NCBI GenBank assembly: GCA_934292805.1
Contig: CAKQXQ010000013.1
Location: forward strand, 1-61,633
Length of the DNA stretch: 61,633 nt
Origin: an uncultured Roseburia sp.
GTDB taxonomy: Bacteria; Bacillota; Clostridia; Lachnospirales; Lachnospiraceae
Reading direction: 5' to 3'
In this document: one piece after another, positions 6,325 through 15,653 of the stretch
Layout of the letters: every line of letters begins with the position of its first letter
How positions within the stretch are numbered: the stretch's first letter is position 1
Notes under the pieces: model-generated
The model's database searches: none
Seen by the model: only the letters and a program-made list of their open reading frames with translations
What the model was told of the DNA's origin: nothing
Position numbers and translations under genes: made by a program

Positions 6325-7482
6325 ATGGCAAAAAATAATGAATTGTTAGAAGCGTTAAATATATTAGAACAGGAAAAAAATATCAGCAAAGAGACTTTGC
6401 TTGAAGCAATCGAAAATTCTCTGGTTACTGCCTGCAAGAATCATTTTGGCAAATCCGAGAATGTAAAAGTAAACATTGATCCGGAAACTTGTGAATATCA
6501 TGTATTCCAGGAGAAAAAAGTTGTAGAGAAGGTAGAAGATCCGGTAGAGGAGATCAGCCTTGTGAATGCGAAGATGATCGATTCCAAATATGAACTGGAT
6601 GACATTGTAAACGTAGAAGTAAAATCCAAAGAATTCGGACGTATTGCAACACAGAATGCAAAGAATGTGATTTTACAGAAGATCCGTGAAGAAGAGAGAA
6701 AAATCCTCTTCGATGAATACTACAGCATGGAAAAAGATATCGTGACAGGTATCGTACAGCGTTATGTTGGCAAGAATGTCAGTATCAATCTTGGTAAGGT
6801 GGATGCAATCCTTACAGAGAATGAACAGGTCAGAGGAGAAGTGTTCCAGCCTACAGAGAGAATCAAGGTATATATCCTTGAGGTAAAATCTACTTCCAAG
6901 GGACCAAGGATTTTAGTATCCAGAACACATCCGGAGCTTGTAAAACGTTTGTTTGAATCCGAAGTTGCAGAAGTAAAAGACGGAACTGTTGAGATCAAGG
7001 CAATCGCACGTGAGGCGGGAAGCAGAACTAAGATCGCAGTATGGTCCAATGATCCTGATGTTGATCCGGTAGGAGCATGCGTTGGTATGAATGGAGCCCG
7101 TGTGAATGCGATCGTAAATGAACTTCGTGGAGAGAAAATCGATATCATTACATGGAATGAAAATGCTGCAATGCTTATCGAGAACGCACTCAGCCCTGCA
7201 AAAGTTATTTCCGTAATCGCTGATGCAGAAGAAAAAACGGCTAAAGTAGTAGTGCCAGATTACCAGTTATCTCTTGCAATCGGTAAAGAAGGCCAGAATG
7301 CAAGACTTGCAGCAAGACTGACAGGATTCAAGATCGACATCAAGAGCGAGACACAGGCAAGAGAATCAGGGGATTTCCTTGATTATGAGAATGAGTACGA
7401 AGATGATGAGTACTATGAGGAAGATGGCGATTACAATGAAGCAGATTATCAGGAAGATACAGAATATTCCGAGGAAGAGTAA
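6325..7482 (+). CDS. nusA: Transcription termination/antitermination factor NusA
   Basis: A 385-aa protein: N-terminal RNA-polymerase-binding domain (residues about 1-125), S1 domain (about 133-200) and two KH domains (about 210-345; GACVGMNGARV and LAIGKEGQNARLAARLTG). NusA modulates pausing, intrinsic termination and rRNA antitermination. It lacks the E. coli AR repeats, as usual in Firmicutes. Instead it ends in about 35 residues almost entirely Asp, Glu and Tyr, a highly acidic disordered tail. The start is the ATG behind GGAGG (6312-6316) rather than the upstream ATG overlapping that site. Confidence 0.96.
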   Translation: MAKNNELLEALNILEQEKNISKETLLEAIENSLVTACKNHFGKSENVKVNIDPETCEYHVFQEKKVVEKVEDPVEEISLVNAKMIDSKYELDDIVNVEVKSKEFGRIATQNAKNVILQKIREEERKILFDEYYSMEKDIVTGIVQRYVGKNVSINLGKVDAILTENEQVRGEVFQPTERIKVYILEVKSTSKGPRILVSRTHPELVKRLFESEVAEVKDGTVEIKAIAREAGSRTKIAVWSNDPDVDPVGACVGMNGARVNAIVNELRGEKIDIITWNENAAMLIENALSPAKVISVIADAEEKTAKVVVPDYQLSLAIGKEGQNARLAARLTGFKIDIKSETQARESGDFLDYENEYEDDEYYEEDGDYNEADYQEDTEYSEEE

Positions 7483-7498
7483 TCGAGGATAAGCAGAT

Positions 7499-7774
7499 AT
7501 GGCAAATAAAAAAATTCCAATGCGTCAGTGTATAGGCTGCGGTGAGATGAAGCCTAAGAAAGAAATGCTGAGAGTCATCAAGACGGCAGAAGAAGAAATT
7601 ATGTTGGATACAACCGGCCGGAAGAATGGCAGAGGAGCGTATCTTTGCCCAAACAGTGAATGCCTTAAGAAGGCGATCAAGGGCAAAGGCCTGGAACGTT
7701 CCTTTAAGATGTCGATTCCGAAAGATGTATATGAAATACTTACAAAGGAGATGGAAGAATTTGAGACCAGATAA
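7499..7774 (+). CDS. ylxR: YlxR (RnpM) family RNA-binding protein
   Basis: A 91-aa protein of the DUF448/YlxR family. Family motifs seen are PMRQCIGCG near residues 7-15 and GRGAYLC near 45. Homologues bind RNA; in B. subtilis the protein (RnpM) binds the RNase P RNA. The position between nusA and the L7Ae-like gene is the standard one. The stop codon lies inside the following gene, indicating translational coupling. Confidence 0.93.
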   Translation: MANKKIPMRQCIGCGEMKPKKEMLRVIKTAEEEIMLDTTGRKNGRGAYLCPNSECLKKAIKGKGLERSFKMSIPKDVYEILTKEMEEFETR

Positions 7775-8081
7775 AGTGATATCCATGTTAAGTATTGCAG
7801 CCAAAGCCGGCGGAGTTGTAAGCGGAGAGTTTTCAACGGAGAAAGCAGTGAAGGAAGGAAAGGCATTCCTTGTGATCGTGGCAGGGGATTCCTCAGATAA
7901 TACAAAGAAAATGTTCACAAACATGACAGATTTTTATGAAGTTCCGATGTACATTTATTCTGACAAGGAAACATTAGGACACTGTATCGGAAAAGAATTC
8001 CGGGCATCACTTGCAATTATAAATGAAGGGCTTGCCCATTCCGTGGAAGACAAATTGAAACAGACAATAACAGCTGAATAA
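7761..8081 (+). CDS. ylxQ: L7Ae/L30e-family ribosomal-type protein (YlxQ)
   Basis: A 106-aa protein with the L7Ae/L30e/S12e fold (MLSIAAKAGGVVSGE…). Homologues bind kink-turn RNA. The start is a TTG at 7761: AAGGAG (7745-7750) is correctly spaced and the N-terminus becomes (M)RPDKVISMLS, matching the family. A longer upstream frame would run through ylxR and is not credible. It overlaps ylxR by 14 bases and shares one base with the ATG-like sequence before infB, so the three genes are tightly coupled. Confidence 0.9.
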   Translation: MRPDKVISMLSIAAKAGGVVSGEFSTEKAVKEGKAFLVIVAGDSSDNTKKMFTNMTDFYEVPMYIYSDKETLGHCIGKEFRASLAIINEGLAHSVEDKLKQTITAE

Positions 8082-8098
8082 TGGAGGAGTCAGGATAT

Positions 8099-11047
8099 AT
8101 GGCAAAAATGAGAGTTCATGAATTCGCAAAAGAGTTAGAAATAAAATCACAGGAAGTAATTGAATGCTTAGGCGGCACAGAGTTTGAGGTAAAATCTGCA
8201 AACAGTAATATTGATGATGCCGCACAGGAGATCGTACGTAAAAAATATAACAAAGCTGCAGCACCTGTAAAGACAGCAGAAACAAAGACAGAGGAAAAAC
8301 AGGTTCAGGAAAGCGGAACAGATGCTTCAAAGACAGCATCTGAGGCAGACAGACCGAAGAAAAAATCCAGCATAACTGCAGTATATAATGCTCAGTACAG
8401 TAAACAGGGCAACGGACGGAACAATAATAACAGACGTCCAAACCAGGGACAGGGACAGCGTGGAGGAAGACCGCAGCAGGATTACAGAAATCAGGACAAC
8501 AGACGTCCTGCAAATGACCGTACCGACAGACAGGCAAAACCTGCAATGTCAGGAAATGACATGAGAAAATACTTTGACAGTCTGATCAATCCAAATGCCG
8601 GAAAGAAAGCAGAAGAAGCAGCACCAAAGACAGAAGAAGTAAAGACAGAGCAGGCAGAAGTTACAACTACAGAGAGAGTATTTAAGAAACCGACAGAGAA
8701 CGTATACGAGCAGATGCGTCAGCAGGAGAGAGCTTCCAGACCAAATCAGGATAACAGACGTCCACAGGGAGACCGTCCGGCAAGAAATGGTCAGGCTGGA
8801 GCATACAATAACCGTAATAATGGTGACAGACCAGCCCGCCCTCAGCAGGATCGTCCATACCGTAATAATAACGGTGAAGGCGGATACAATAACCGTAACA
8901 ATGGAGACAGACCGGCACGTATGCAGGGTGATAACAGAGGAGCTAGACCAAATGGCAATAATCAGAGATCTTTCCAGAATGGCAGACCGGGTCAGAATTT
9001 TAATCAAGGTGACAGAAACGGTAATCGAAACAATTCATATCGCGGTAAAGAATCTGGTGGAAGATTAGATCGTGAGATCGACAGATTTAACAAAGATTCC
9101 GCACCAATTGCAGAGGAGATCCGCGGAAAAGAAACACGTGACAGAGAACGTGATAACAAAAACCGTAACGGCAAGCAGCGCGGAGATTACGATGTACTTG
9201 GAAGCAAGAAGCAGGAGCGTTTCGTAAATCTCGAGAAGAATGGCGGCAAAAAGAAACCACAGCATCAGCCACAGCCAAAACAGGAAGAAGAAACAATCAA
9301 AACACTGGTTCTTCCTGAGAAGCTTACAATCAAAGAACTGGCAGACAAGATGAAGGTTCAGCCGGCAGTGATCGTTAAGAAATTATTCTTAAAAGGAACT
9401 ATGGTAACTGTAAACCAGGAGATTGATTACGAACAGGCAGAAGAGATCGCATTGGAATTCAACTGTATCTGTGAGCCGGAAGAAAAAGTAGACGTGATCG
9501 CAGAACTTCTGAAAGAGGAAGACGATGCAGAAGAGACATTAGTTCCACGTCCACCGGTTGTCTGCGTTATGGGACACGTTGACCACGGTAAAACATCTCT
9601 TCTGGATGCAATCCGTTCCACAAGAGTGACAGACCGCGAGGCAGGAGGTATTACCCAGCATATCGGAGCTTCTGTTGTTTCGATCAACGGACAGAAGATC
9701 ACATTTTTAGATACTCCTGGACATGAAGCATTTACAGCAATGCGTATGCGTGGTGCAAACTCCACAGATATCGCTATCCTTGTTGTAGCAGCAGACGATG
9801 GTGTGATGCCGCAGACAGTAGAGGCGATCAACCATGCAAAAGCAGCAGGGGTAGAGATCATTGTTGCAATCAATAAAATCGACAAACCAAGTGCAAATAT
9901 TGACCGTGTAAAACAGGAATTATCCGAATATGAACTGATACCGGAAGACTGGGGTGGAAGTACAATATTCTGTCCTGTATCAGCACATACAAAAGAAGGT
10001 ATCGATAACCTTCTTGAGATGATCCTTTTAACTGCAGAAGTGCTTGAGTTAAAAGCAAATCCAAACCGTAAAGCGAGAGGTCTTGTAATTGAAGCTCAGC
10101 TTGATAAAGGACGTGGTGCAGTTGCTACAGTTTTAGTACAGAAGGGTACTTTAAGAGTCGGTGATCCGGTTGCATGCGGAAGCTGTTTTGGTAAAGTACG
10201 TGCCATGATCGATGATCAGGGCAGAAGAGTAAAAGAGGCAGGACCATCCACACCGGTAGAGATCCTTGGTCTGTCAGCTGTTCCGGAAGCAGGAGAGACA
10301 TTTGTTTCTACAGATTCAGAGAAAGAAGCAAGAGCATTTGCTGATACTTATATTTCAGAGAGCAAGAACAAGCTGATCGAGGATACAAAAGCAAAAATGT
10401 CCTTAGATGATCTGTTCTCACAGATCCAGTCCGGAAATGTAAAAGAACTCAATATTATTGTAAAAGCAGACGTTCAGGGTTCTGTAGAAGCAGTAAAACA
10501 GAGTCTTGTAAAACTTTCCAATGACGAAGTTGTTGTAAAAGTGATCCATGGCGGTGTAGGTGCAATCAACGAATCCGATATTATCCTGGCATCTGCATCC
10601 AATGCAATTATCATTGGATTCAATGTCCGTCCGGATCCGACAGCAAAAGTAACTGCAGAAAGAGAAAATGTTGACGTTCGTCTTTACAAAGTTATTTACA
10701 GCGCGATCGAAGATGTAGAAGCAGCCATGAAGGGTATGCTTGATCCGGTATATGAAGAAAAAGTACTTGGTCATGCAGAAGTAAGACAGATCTTCAAAGC
10801 GTCCGGTGTCGGCAATATTGCAGGTTCTTATGTGCTTGATGGTGTATTCCAGAGAGGATGTAAAGTACGTATCTCACGTGAAGGAAAGCAGATCTTTGAA
10901 GGAAATCTTGCTTCCTTAAAGAGATTTAAAGACGATGTAAAAGAAGTAAAAACAGGATTCGAGTGTGGTCTTGTATTTGAAGGATTCAATGATATTGCAG
11001 AGTTCGATATTGTTGAAGCATATACTATGGTAGAGGTTCCTAGATAA
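8099..11047 (+). CDS. infB: Translation initiation factor IF-2
   Basis: A 982-aa GTPase that brings initiator tRNA to the 30S subunit. The N-terminal ~50 residues form the IF2N domain (VHEFAKELEIKSQEVIECLGG). Residues about 60-390 are a disordered linker rich in Asn, Arg, Gln, Gly and Asp. A second IF2N module (LTIKELADKMKVQPAVIVKKL) follows near residue 410. The G domain begins near 485 with G1 GHVDHGKT, G3 DTPGHEAF and G4 NKID, followed by domains II-IV. I start at the ATG at 8099 because the ATG at 8081 overlaps the GGAGG ribosome-binding site. The linker contains a partial 81-bp internal duplication. Confidence 0.97.
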   Translation: MAKMRVHEFAKELEIKSQEVIECLGGTEFEVKSANSNIDDAAQEIVRKKYNKAAAPVKTAETKTEEKQVQESGTDASKTASEADRPKKKSSITAVYNAQYSKQGNGRNNNNRRPNQGQGQRGGRPQQDYRNQDNRRPANDRTDRQAKPAMSGNDMRKYFDSLINPNAGKKAEEAAPKTEEVKTEQAEVTTTERVFKKPTENVYEQMRQQERASRPNQDNRRPQGDRPARNGQAGAYNNRNNGDRPARPQQDRPYRNNNGEGGYNNRNNGDRPARMQGDNRGARPNGNNQRSFQNGRPGQNFNQGDRNGNRNNSYRGKESGGRLDREIDRFNKDSAPIAEEIRGKETRDRERDNKNRNGKQRGDYDVLGSKKQERFVNLEKNGGKKKPQHQPQPKQEEETIKTLVLPEKLTIKELADKMKVQPAVIVKKLFLKGTMVTVNQEIDYEQAEEIALEFNCICEPEEKVDVIAELLKEEDDAEETLVPRPPVVCVMGHVDHGKTSLLDAIRSTRVTDREAGGITQHIGASVVSINGQKITFLDTPGHEAFTAMRMRGANSTDIAILVVAADDGVMPQTVEAINHAKAAGVEIIVAINKIDKPSANIDRVKQELSEYELIPEDWGGSTIFCPVSAHTKEGIDNLLEMILLTAEVLELKANPNRKARGLVIEAQLDKGRGAVATVLVQKGTLRVGDPVACGSCFGKVRAMIDDQGRRVKEAGPSTPVEILGLSAVPEAGETFVSTDSEKEARAFADTYISESKNKLIEDTKAKMSLDDLFSQIQSGNVKELNIIVKADVQGSVEAVKQSLVKLSNDEVVVKVIHGGVGAINESDIILASASNAIIIGFNVRPDPTAKVTAERENVDVRLYKVIYSAIEDVEAAMKGMLDPVYEEKVLGHAEVRQIFKASGVGNIAGSYVLDGVFQRGCKVRISREGKQIFEGNLASLKRFKDDVKEVKTGFECGLVFEGFNDIAEFDIVEAYTMVEVPR
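8804..8919 (+). repeat. Internal duplication in the infB linker (81-bp period)
   Basis: Segments of about 35 bases starting at 8804 and 8885 encode nearly the same residues (YNNRNNGDRPAR). The offset is 81 bases (27 codons). It lies wholly in the disordered linker. Confidence 0.7.
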
Positions 11048-11110
11048 GAGAGACCAGAGACTCTTTTGAACCGCTTCAAAAAGCATCAGTTTGGTTAAGA
11101 GGTGTATTGC

Positions 11111-11485
11111 ATGAGAAAAAATAGCATTAAAAATACAAGGATCAACGGAGAAGTGCAGAAAGAGTTAAGCAATATTATCCGTGGAGAGATCAAAGATCCT
11201 CGTATTAATCCATTAACAAGTGTGGTAGCTGTGGAAGTAGCTCCGGATTTAAAAACATGTAAAGCATATATCAGTGTTCTCGGAGATGAAAAATCCCAGC
11301 AGGATACGATAAAAGGCTTAAAGAGTGCGGAAGGCTATATCAGAACTATGCTTGCAAAGAGTATTAATTTAAGAAACACACCACAGATCACATTTATTTT
11401 AGACCAGTCGATCGAATATGGTGTAAAGATGTCCAAAATGATCGATGATGTTACCAAAAATATCAAAGAGGACACAGAGGAATAA
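11111..11485 (+). CDS. rbfA: 30S ribosome-binding factor RbfA
   Basis: A 124-aa single KH-like domain protein required for 16S rRNA maturation and cold adaptation. Family features are the N-terminal R…RINGEVQKELSNII, the IKDPRI segment and the C-terminal strand with FILDQSIEYGVKM. The start is the ATG at 11111 behind AAGAGGTG; an upstream in-frame GTG at 11102 overlaps that site. It follows infB after 63 bases and precedes nrnA by 2 bases. Confidence 0.95.
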   Translation: MRKNSIKNTRINGEVQKELSNIIRGEIKDPRINPLTSVVAVEVAPDLKTCKAYISVLGDEKSQQDTIKGLKSAEGYIRTMLAKSINLRNTPQITFILDQSIEYGVKMSKMIDDVTKNIKEDTEE

Positions 11486-11487
11486 GC

Positions 11488-12441
11488 ATGACAAATTTTG
11501 ATGTTTATCTGGCTGATGCCGATACAGTTGCCATTGCCGGTCATGTAAGACCGGATGGTGACTGCGTAGGCTCATGCCTTGCTACGTATAATTATATCAG
11601 GACATATTTTCCGCATGTAAAGGCAGATCTTTATCTTGAGCCAATCCCGAATATTTTTAAGTTTTTAAAAAATTCGGAAGAGATTAAGAATGAATGTCCG
11701 GATGACAGAAGTTATGACCTTTTTATTGCACAGGACTGTGGAGATGCCAGCAGGCTAGGCATGGCTGCAAAGTATTTTGAATCTGCAAAACATACGATCT
11801 GTGTGGATCATCATGTCAGTAATCAGAATTTTGCAGAGCATAACTACATCTTTCCGGGTGCCAGCTCAACCTGCGAGCTTATTTTTGAACTGCTGCCAGA
11901 GGAAAGGATCGACAGAGAGATTGCAGAGTGTATCTACACCGGAATGGTGCATGATACCGGAGTGTTCCAATATTCCTGCACTTCCAGAAAGACAATGGAG
12001 ATTGCTGGAAGGCTGATGGAAAGAGGAATAAATTTTTCTAAAATTGTTGAAGAAACATTCTTCACAAAAACATACAATCAGAACCGCATTATGGGGTTGG
12101 CTCTGCAGAAAAGCAAGCTTCATTTTGATGGAAAATGCATCTCCAGCGTGATCACAAAAAAGGAGATGGAAGAATATGATGTTCTTCCAAAACATCTGGA
12201 TGGGATTGTAAGCCAGATGCGCTCGACAAAGGATGTGGAGGTAGCAATTTTCCTGTACGAACTGGAAGATGGAGAATTCAAAGTCAGCACACGTTCCAGG
12301 GAGTATGTGGATTTATCGGTGATCGCTGTAAAATTCGGTGGCGGAGGTCATGTGAGAGCAGCCGGTTTTTCCATGTCAGGAGATCCGGACGGTATTATCG
12401 AACAGATCCTTAGTGAGGTTTCTGGACAATTGCGTGAATAA
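11488..12441 (+). CDS. nrnA: DHH/DHHA1-family phosphoesterase, NrnA-like (nano-RNase / pAp phosphatase)
   Basis: A 317-aa protein with the DHH domain (GHVRPDGDCVGS near residue 25, an intermediate QDCGD motif and CVDHH near 104-108) and a C-terminal DHHA1 domain ending in GGGGHVRAAGF (near 284). NrnA-type enzymes degrade 2-5 nt RNAs and can dephosphorylate pAp. All metal-binding motifs are present, so it should be active. The position between rbfA and truB is typical of Firmicutes. Confidence 0.92.
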   Translation: MTNFDVYLADADTVAIAGHVRPDGDCVGSCLATYNYIRTYFPHVKADLYLEPIPNIFKFLKNSEEIKNECPDDRSYDLFIAQDCGDASRLGMAAKYFESAKHTICVDHHVSNQNFAEHNYIFPGASSTCELIFELLPEERIDREIAECIYTGMVHDTGVFQYSCTSRKTMEIAGRLMERGINFSKIVEETFFTKTYNQNRIMGLALQKSKLHFDGKCISSVITKKEMEEYDVLPKHLDGIVSQMRSTKDVEVAIFLYELEDGEFKVSTRSREYVDLSVIAVKFGGGGHVRAAGFSMSGDPDGIIEQILSEVSGQLRE

Positions 12442-12474
12442 CAGATAAAATTTGAGAAAGAAAAAGGATACACT

Positions 12475-13410
12475 ATGGTCAACGGAATCATTAATGTATA
12501 CAAAGAAAAAGGATATACATCTTTTGACGTTGTGGCAAAGTTAAGAGGTATCTTCAAACAGAAAAAAATCGGACACACAGGGACGCTTGATCCGGATGCG
12601 GAAGGAGTGTTGCCTGTGTGTCTTGGTAAAGCCACAAAAGTCTGTGATCTTCTCACAGATAAGAGTAAAGAGTACGAGGCTGTTCTTTTACTTGGAACCA
12701 CTACGGACACAGAGGATATTACCGGTACCGTATTGGAAAAGAAAGATGTTTTGGTGACAGAGGATGAAACCAGACAGGCAATTCTTTCCTTTGTAGGTGA
12801 CTATATGCAGATTCCTCCAATGTATTCAGCACTGAAGGTAAACGGAAAAAAACTGTGTGATCTTGCACGGGAAGGAAAAATCATTGAGAGACAGGCGAGA
12901 TGTGTCAGGATTTTTTCCATAGATATATTGGAAACTGCATTGCCAAGAGTCAGGATGAGGGTACATTGTTCAAAAGGAACTTATATACGGACACTGTGTA
13001 AGGATATTGGAGAGAAGCTTGGCTGCGGGGGCTGTATGGAATCACTGCTTCGCACCAGGGTATCCGAATTTGCATTGGAAGATGCATTAAAGATCGGCCA
13101 GGTGGAAGAACTCGTTCATAATGCAACGGATGGAACGGATCCATCAATGTGGGACAGAAGCCTGTTCCCATTCGTAAAGTCTGTAGACTCCGTGTTTCTG
13201 GAATATCAGAAAGCGGTGGTATCCAGACAGTATGCAAAAGTGTTATACAACGGTAACAGGATCGAACCATCGATGATACAGGCGTATGAATCATCAATGG
13301 AGCAAAAACCGATCAGAATATATGATGAAAAGGATCATTTTATCGGAATATATGAATTTCAGAAAGACAGAGGAAATTTTAAGCCGGTAAAAGTATTTAT
13401 GGAAGAATGA
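12475..13410 (+). CDS. truB: tRNA pseudouridine(55) synthase TruB
   Basis: A 311-aa protein that forms the universal T-loop pseudouridine 55. It has the catalytic motif HTGTLDPDAEGVLPVCLG with nucleophile Asp39, the KSKEYEA segment and RVHCSKGTYIRTLCKDIG near residue 170. The C-terminal extension is longer than the minimal family core. Its stop overlaps the ribF start by 4 bases (ATGA), indicating coupling. Confidence 0.96.
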   Translation: MVNGIINVYKEKGYTSFDVVAKLRGIFKQKKIGHTGTLDPDAEGVLPVCLGKATKVCDLLTDKSKEYEAVLLLGTTTDTEDITGTVLEKKDVLVTEDETRQAILSFVGDYMQIPPMYSALKVNGKKLCDLAREGKIIERQARCVRIFSIDILETALPRVRMRVHCSKGTYIRTLCKDIGEKLGCGGCMESLLRTRVSEFALEDALKIGQVEELVHNATDGTDPSMWDRSLFPFVKSVDSVFLEYQKAVVSRQYAKVLYNGNRIEPSMIQAYESSMEQKPIRIYDEKDHFIGIYEFQKDRGNFKPVKVFMEE

Positions 13411-14333
13411 AATATATAAAAAATACACTTGATTTTCATGTGGAAGAACCGACAGTGATCTCCCTTGGAAAATTTGACGGGATCCACCGGGGACATGAGC
13501 TTTTAATGGAGAAACTGTCACAAAAAAAAGAAGAAGGGCTGAAAGCAGCCATTTTTACATTTGATATTCCACCGCGTAAAAATGTGGATCATGTCGAAGC
13601 AAAGGTGCTGACAACGAACGAAGAGAAGATGCATATTTTTGAAGGGCTTGGGATAGACTATCTTATCGAATGCCCATTTACAAAAGAAGTGATGTGCATG
13701 GAGCCGGAAGATTTTATCCGCATGCTTGTAGAAAAATTAAATGTGAAATGCATTGTTGCGGGTGAAGACTTTCATTTCGGACATAATAGACGCGGAGATT
13801 ACCTTATGTTGCAGAAATATGCCAAAACATACGGATATGAGGCATTGATACTCTCAAAAATGAAAGAAGATGAACGGGATATCAGCAGTACTTTTGTCCG
13901 GGAAGAAATTATGGCCGGTAATATTGAAAAGGCAAATCACCTGCTGGGGTATCGTTATTTTGTCACAGGAGCAGTAAAACATGGGAATCAGATCGGAAGA
14001 ACGATAGGAATTCCGACAATCAATCTTATACCGCCGGAGGAGAAACTGCTGCCGCCTTTCGGGGTCTATGCAACAGAAGTTTTTATTGATGACAGCAGGT
14101 ATTGCGGAGTAACGAATGTCGGATGCAAACCAACAATAAAAACCAATAATCCGGTAGGAGTAGAGACACATTTACTTGACTTTAAAGAAGATGTATATGA
14201 TAAAGTAGTTACGGTGGAGTTCCTTACGAGAATCCGTGAGGAGCGGAAGTTTGAAAGTATTGAAAAGCTTCAGGAACAGATGATGAATGATATCGCATTT
14301 ACCCGGACATTTTTTTCCATCCAGGAACTGTAA
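13407..14333 (+). CDS. ribF: Bifunctional riboflavin kinase / FAD synthetase
   Basis: A 308-aa protein that makes FMN then FAD. The N-terminal adenylyltransferase domain shows GKFDGIHRGH (residues about 16-25). The C-terminal flavokinase domain shows GRTIGIPTINL and the GVYATEV segment. It is translationally coupled to truB and ends the nusA-infB operon. A perfect 14-bp palindrome, GTAATAATTATTAC (14330-14343), overlaps its stop codon. No classical terminator with a T-run is seen. Confidence 0.95.
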   Translation: MKYIKNTLDFHVEEPTVISLGKFDGIHRGHELLMEKLSQKKEEGLKAAIFTFDIPPRKNVDHVEAKVLTTNEEKMHIFEGLGIDYLIECPFTKEVMCMEPEDFIRMLVEKLNVKCIVAGEDFHFGHNRRGDYLMLQKYAKTYGYEALILSKMKEDERDISSTFVREEIMAGNIEKANHLLGYRYFVTGAVKHGNQIGRTIGIPTINLIPPEEKLLPPFGVYATEVFIDDSRYCGVTNVGCKPTIKTNNPVGVETHLLDFKEDVYDKVVTVEFLTRIREERKFESIEKLQEQMMNDIAFTRTFFSIQEL

Positions 14334-14407
14334 TAATTATTACGAAAATGTTACAAAATACAATTGACAATGTAACAAATGATTGTTATACTGTTAAAAG
14401 TTGTAAT
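14329..14407. promoter_or_regulatory. Cluster of TGTWAH half-sites around the NlpC/P60 promoter (WalR-like?)
   Basis: Matches to the WalR/YycF half-site TGTWAH occur at 14329 (TGTAAT), 14349 (TGTTAC), 14371 (TGTAAC), 14384 (TGTTAT), 14392 (TGTTAA) and 14402 (TGTAAT), all on the plus strand. WalR regulates cell-wall hydrolases in Firmicutes. No two sites have the canonical 5-base gap, and the region is AT-rich, so this is only a candidate. Confidence 0.3.
14364..14392 (+). promoter_or_regulatory. Strong extended -10 promoter of the NlpC/P60 gene
   Basis: Consensus TTGACA (14364-14369), 17-base spacing, TATACT (14387-14392), preceded by TG at -14/-15 (TGTTATACT). This is the best promoter in the window. 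Confidence 0.9.
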
Positions 14408-14453
14408 AAATAAGGTTTGAAAATGTATGGACAAAAAATGTTCAGGAGGGTTT

Positions 14454-15581
14454 ATGAAATCTAATTGTGTAAGAGCATTATGTCTTGGAGCAGCAGGAGT
14501 GCTTGTTATTTCCTCTGCAGTATATGGTAACAATAAAAAGAATGACAGCAGCACAAGTGCAGCTGCAAGGGTAATAGAGAAAAATACGGATCAGGAAGCA
14601 GCACTTTCTGATACAGAGATTCTTATGACAGCCGGTGTTGCGAGCATGACAGCAACAGCATTGGCAGATGAGGATGCAGCAGCGACAGTTTCAGATACCG
14701 ATGTGGATCTTGTAACACAGGCACAGGAGGCAGCTTCTGTATACGGATATACCAATCTTGGGATTGCAGTAGTTGATTCCGGAAATCTCAATGTGCGGCA
14801 GGCACCTGGAACAGATGCAGAGCTTGTCGGAAAGATGCCGAACCATGCGGCCTGTGAAGTTCTGGGCGTTGATGGTGAATGGACACAGATACAGTCAGGT
14901 GAAGTGACCGGATATGTGAAGTCTGAATATCTTGTCACAGGTGAAGAAGCAGCAGCTTTGGCAGAAGAAGTAAAAGAAACAGTTGCAAAAGTAACGACTA
15001 CGACACTTTATGTGCGTGAGGAACCGAATACCGACTGCAGTATTGTAACATCCATGCCAATGGGCGAAGAACTGGAAGTGATCGAGCAGTTAGAAGGCTG
15101 GATCAAGGTTGCAATCGACAGTGATGAGGGATATGTCTCAGCAGATTATGTGGAAGTAAATACAGAACTTCCAACAGCTATGACAATGACAGAAGTCAGA
15201 TATGGACAGGGTGTGTCTGATGTTCGTGTCGATCTCGTTTCATATGCATGCCAGTTTGTAGGAAATCCTTATGTATGGGGTGGTACAAGCCTTACAAAGG
15301 GTGCGGACTGTTCCGGATTTGTTCTGAGTGTTTTTGCAAATTATGGAGTTTCCCTTCCACATTCTTCGGTAGCACAGTCTAATTCAGGAACGAAGATCTC
15401 ATCTTCTGAGGCACAGCCGGGAGATTTATTCTTTTATGGAAATGGAAGCAGAATCAACCATGTTGCAATTTATATTGGAAATGGACAGGTCGTACATGCA
15501 AGTTCACCAAGAACCGGGATTAAAATTTCCGGAGCATATTACAGAAATCCTGTAAAAGTAGTACGTATTCTGCAGAATTAA
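14454..15581 (+). CDS. Secreted NlpC/P60 endopeptidase with two SH3b domains
   Basis: A 375-aa cell-wall hydrolase. A signal peptide (hydrophobic residues about 8-24, VRALCLGAAGVLVISSAVYG) is followed by a low-complexity linker, SH3b-1 (LNVRQAPGTDAELV near residue 112), SH3b-2 (LYVREEPNTDC near 185) and a C-terminal NlpC/P60 domain with catalytic Cys (GADCSGFV near 285) and His (INHVAIY near 334). Such enzymes cleave the D-iGlu-DAP (or equivalent) bond in peptidoglycan stem peptides. An upstream in-frame ATG at 14427 exists, but AGGAGGG directly before 14454 fixes the start. It is monocistronic, with its own strong promoter. Confidence 0.93.
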   Translation: MKSNCVRALCLGAAGVLVISSAVYGNNKKNDSSTSAAARVIEKNTDQEAALSDTEILMTAGVASMTATALADEDAAATVSDTDVDLVTQAQEAASVYGYTNLGIAVVDSGNLNVRQAPGTDAELVGKMPNHAACEVLGVDGEWTQIQSGEVTGYVKSEYLVTGEEAAALAEEVKETVAKVTTTTLYVREEPNTDCSIVTSMPMGEELEVIEQLEGWIKVAIDSDEGYVSADYVEVNTELPTAMTMTEVRYGQGVSDVRVDLVSYACQFVGNPYVWGGTSLTKGADCSGFVLSVFANYGVSLPHSSVAQSNSGTKISSSEAQPGDLFFYGNGSRINHVAIYIGNGQVVHASSPRTGIKISGAYYRNPVKVVRILQN

Positions 15582-15653
15582 GGGCTGTCTGAAAATTATC
15601 ACCTGGGAAATTGAAAAATGGTGAAAAAATAACCTGAAAAGCGAAAAATTATA

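Noticed and set aside
8100..9300. Antisense ORFs over the infB linker
   Set aside because: Long minus-strand frames arise from the repetitive Asn/Arg/Gly codons of the linker. They have no ribosome-binding sites and no recognisable protein character.
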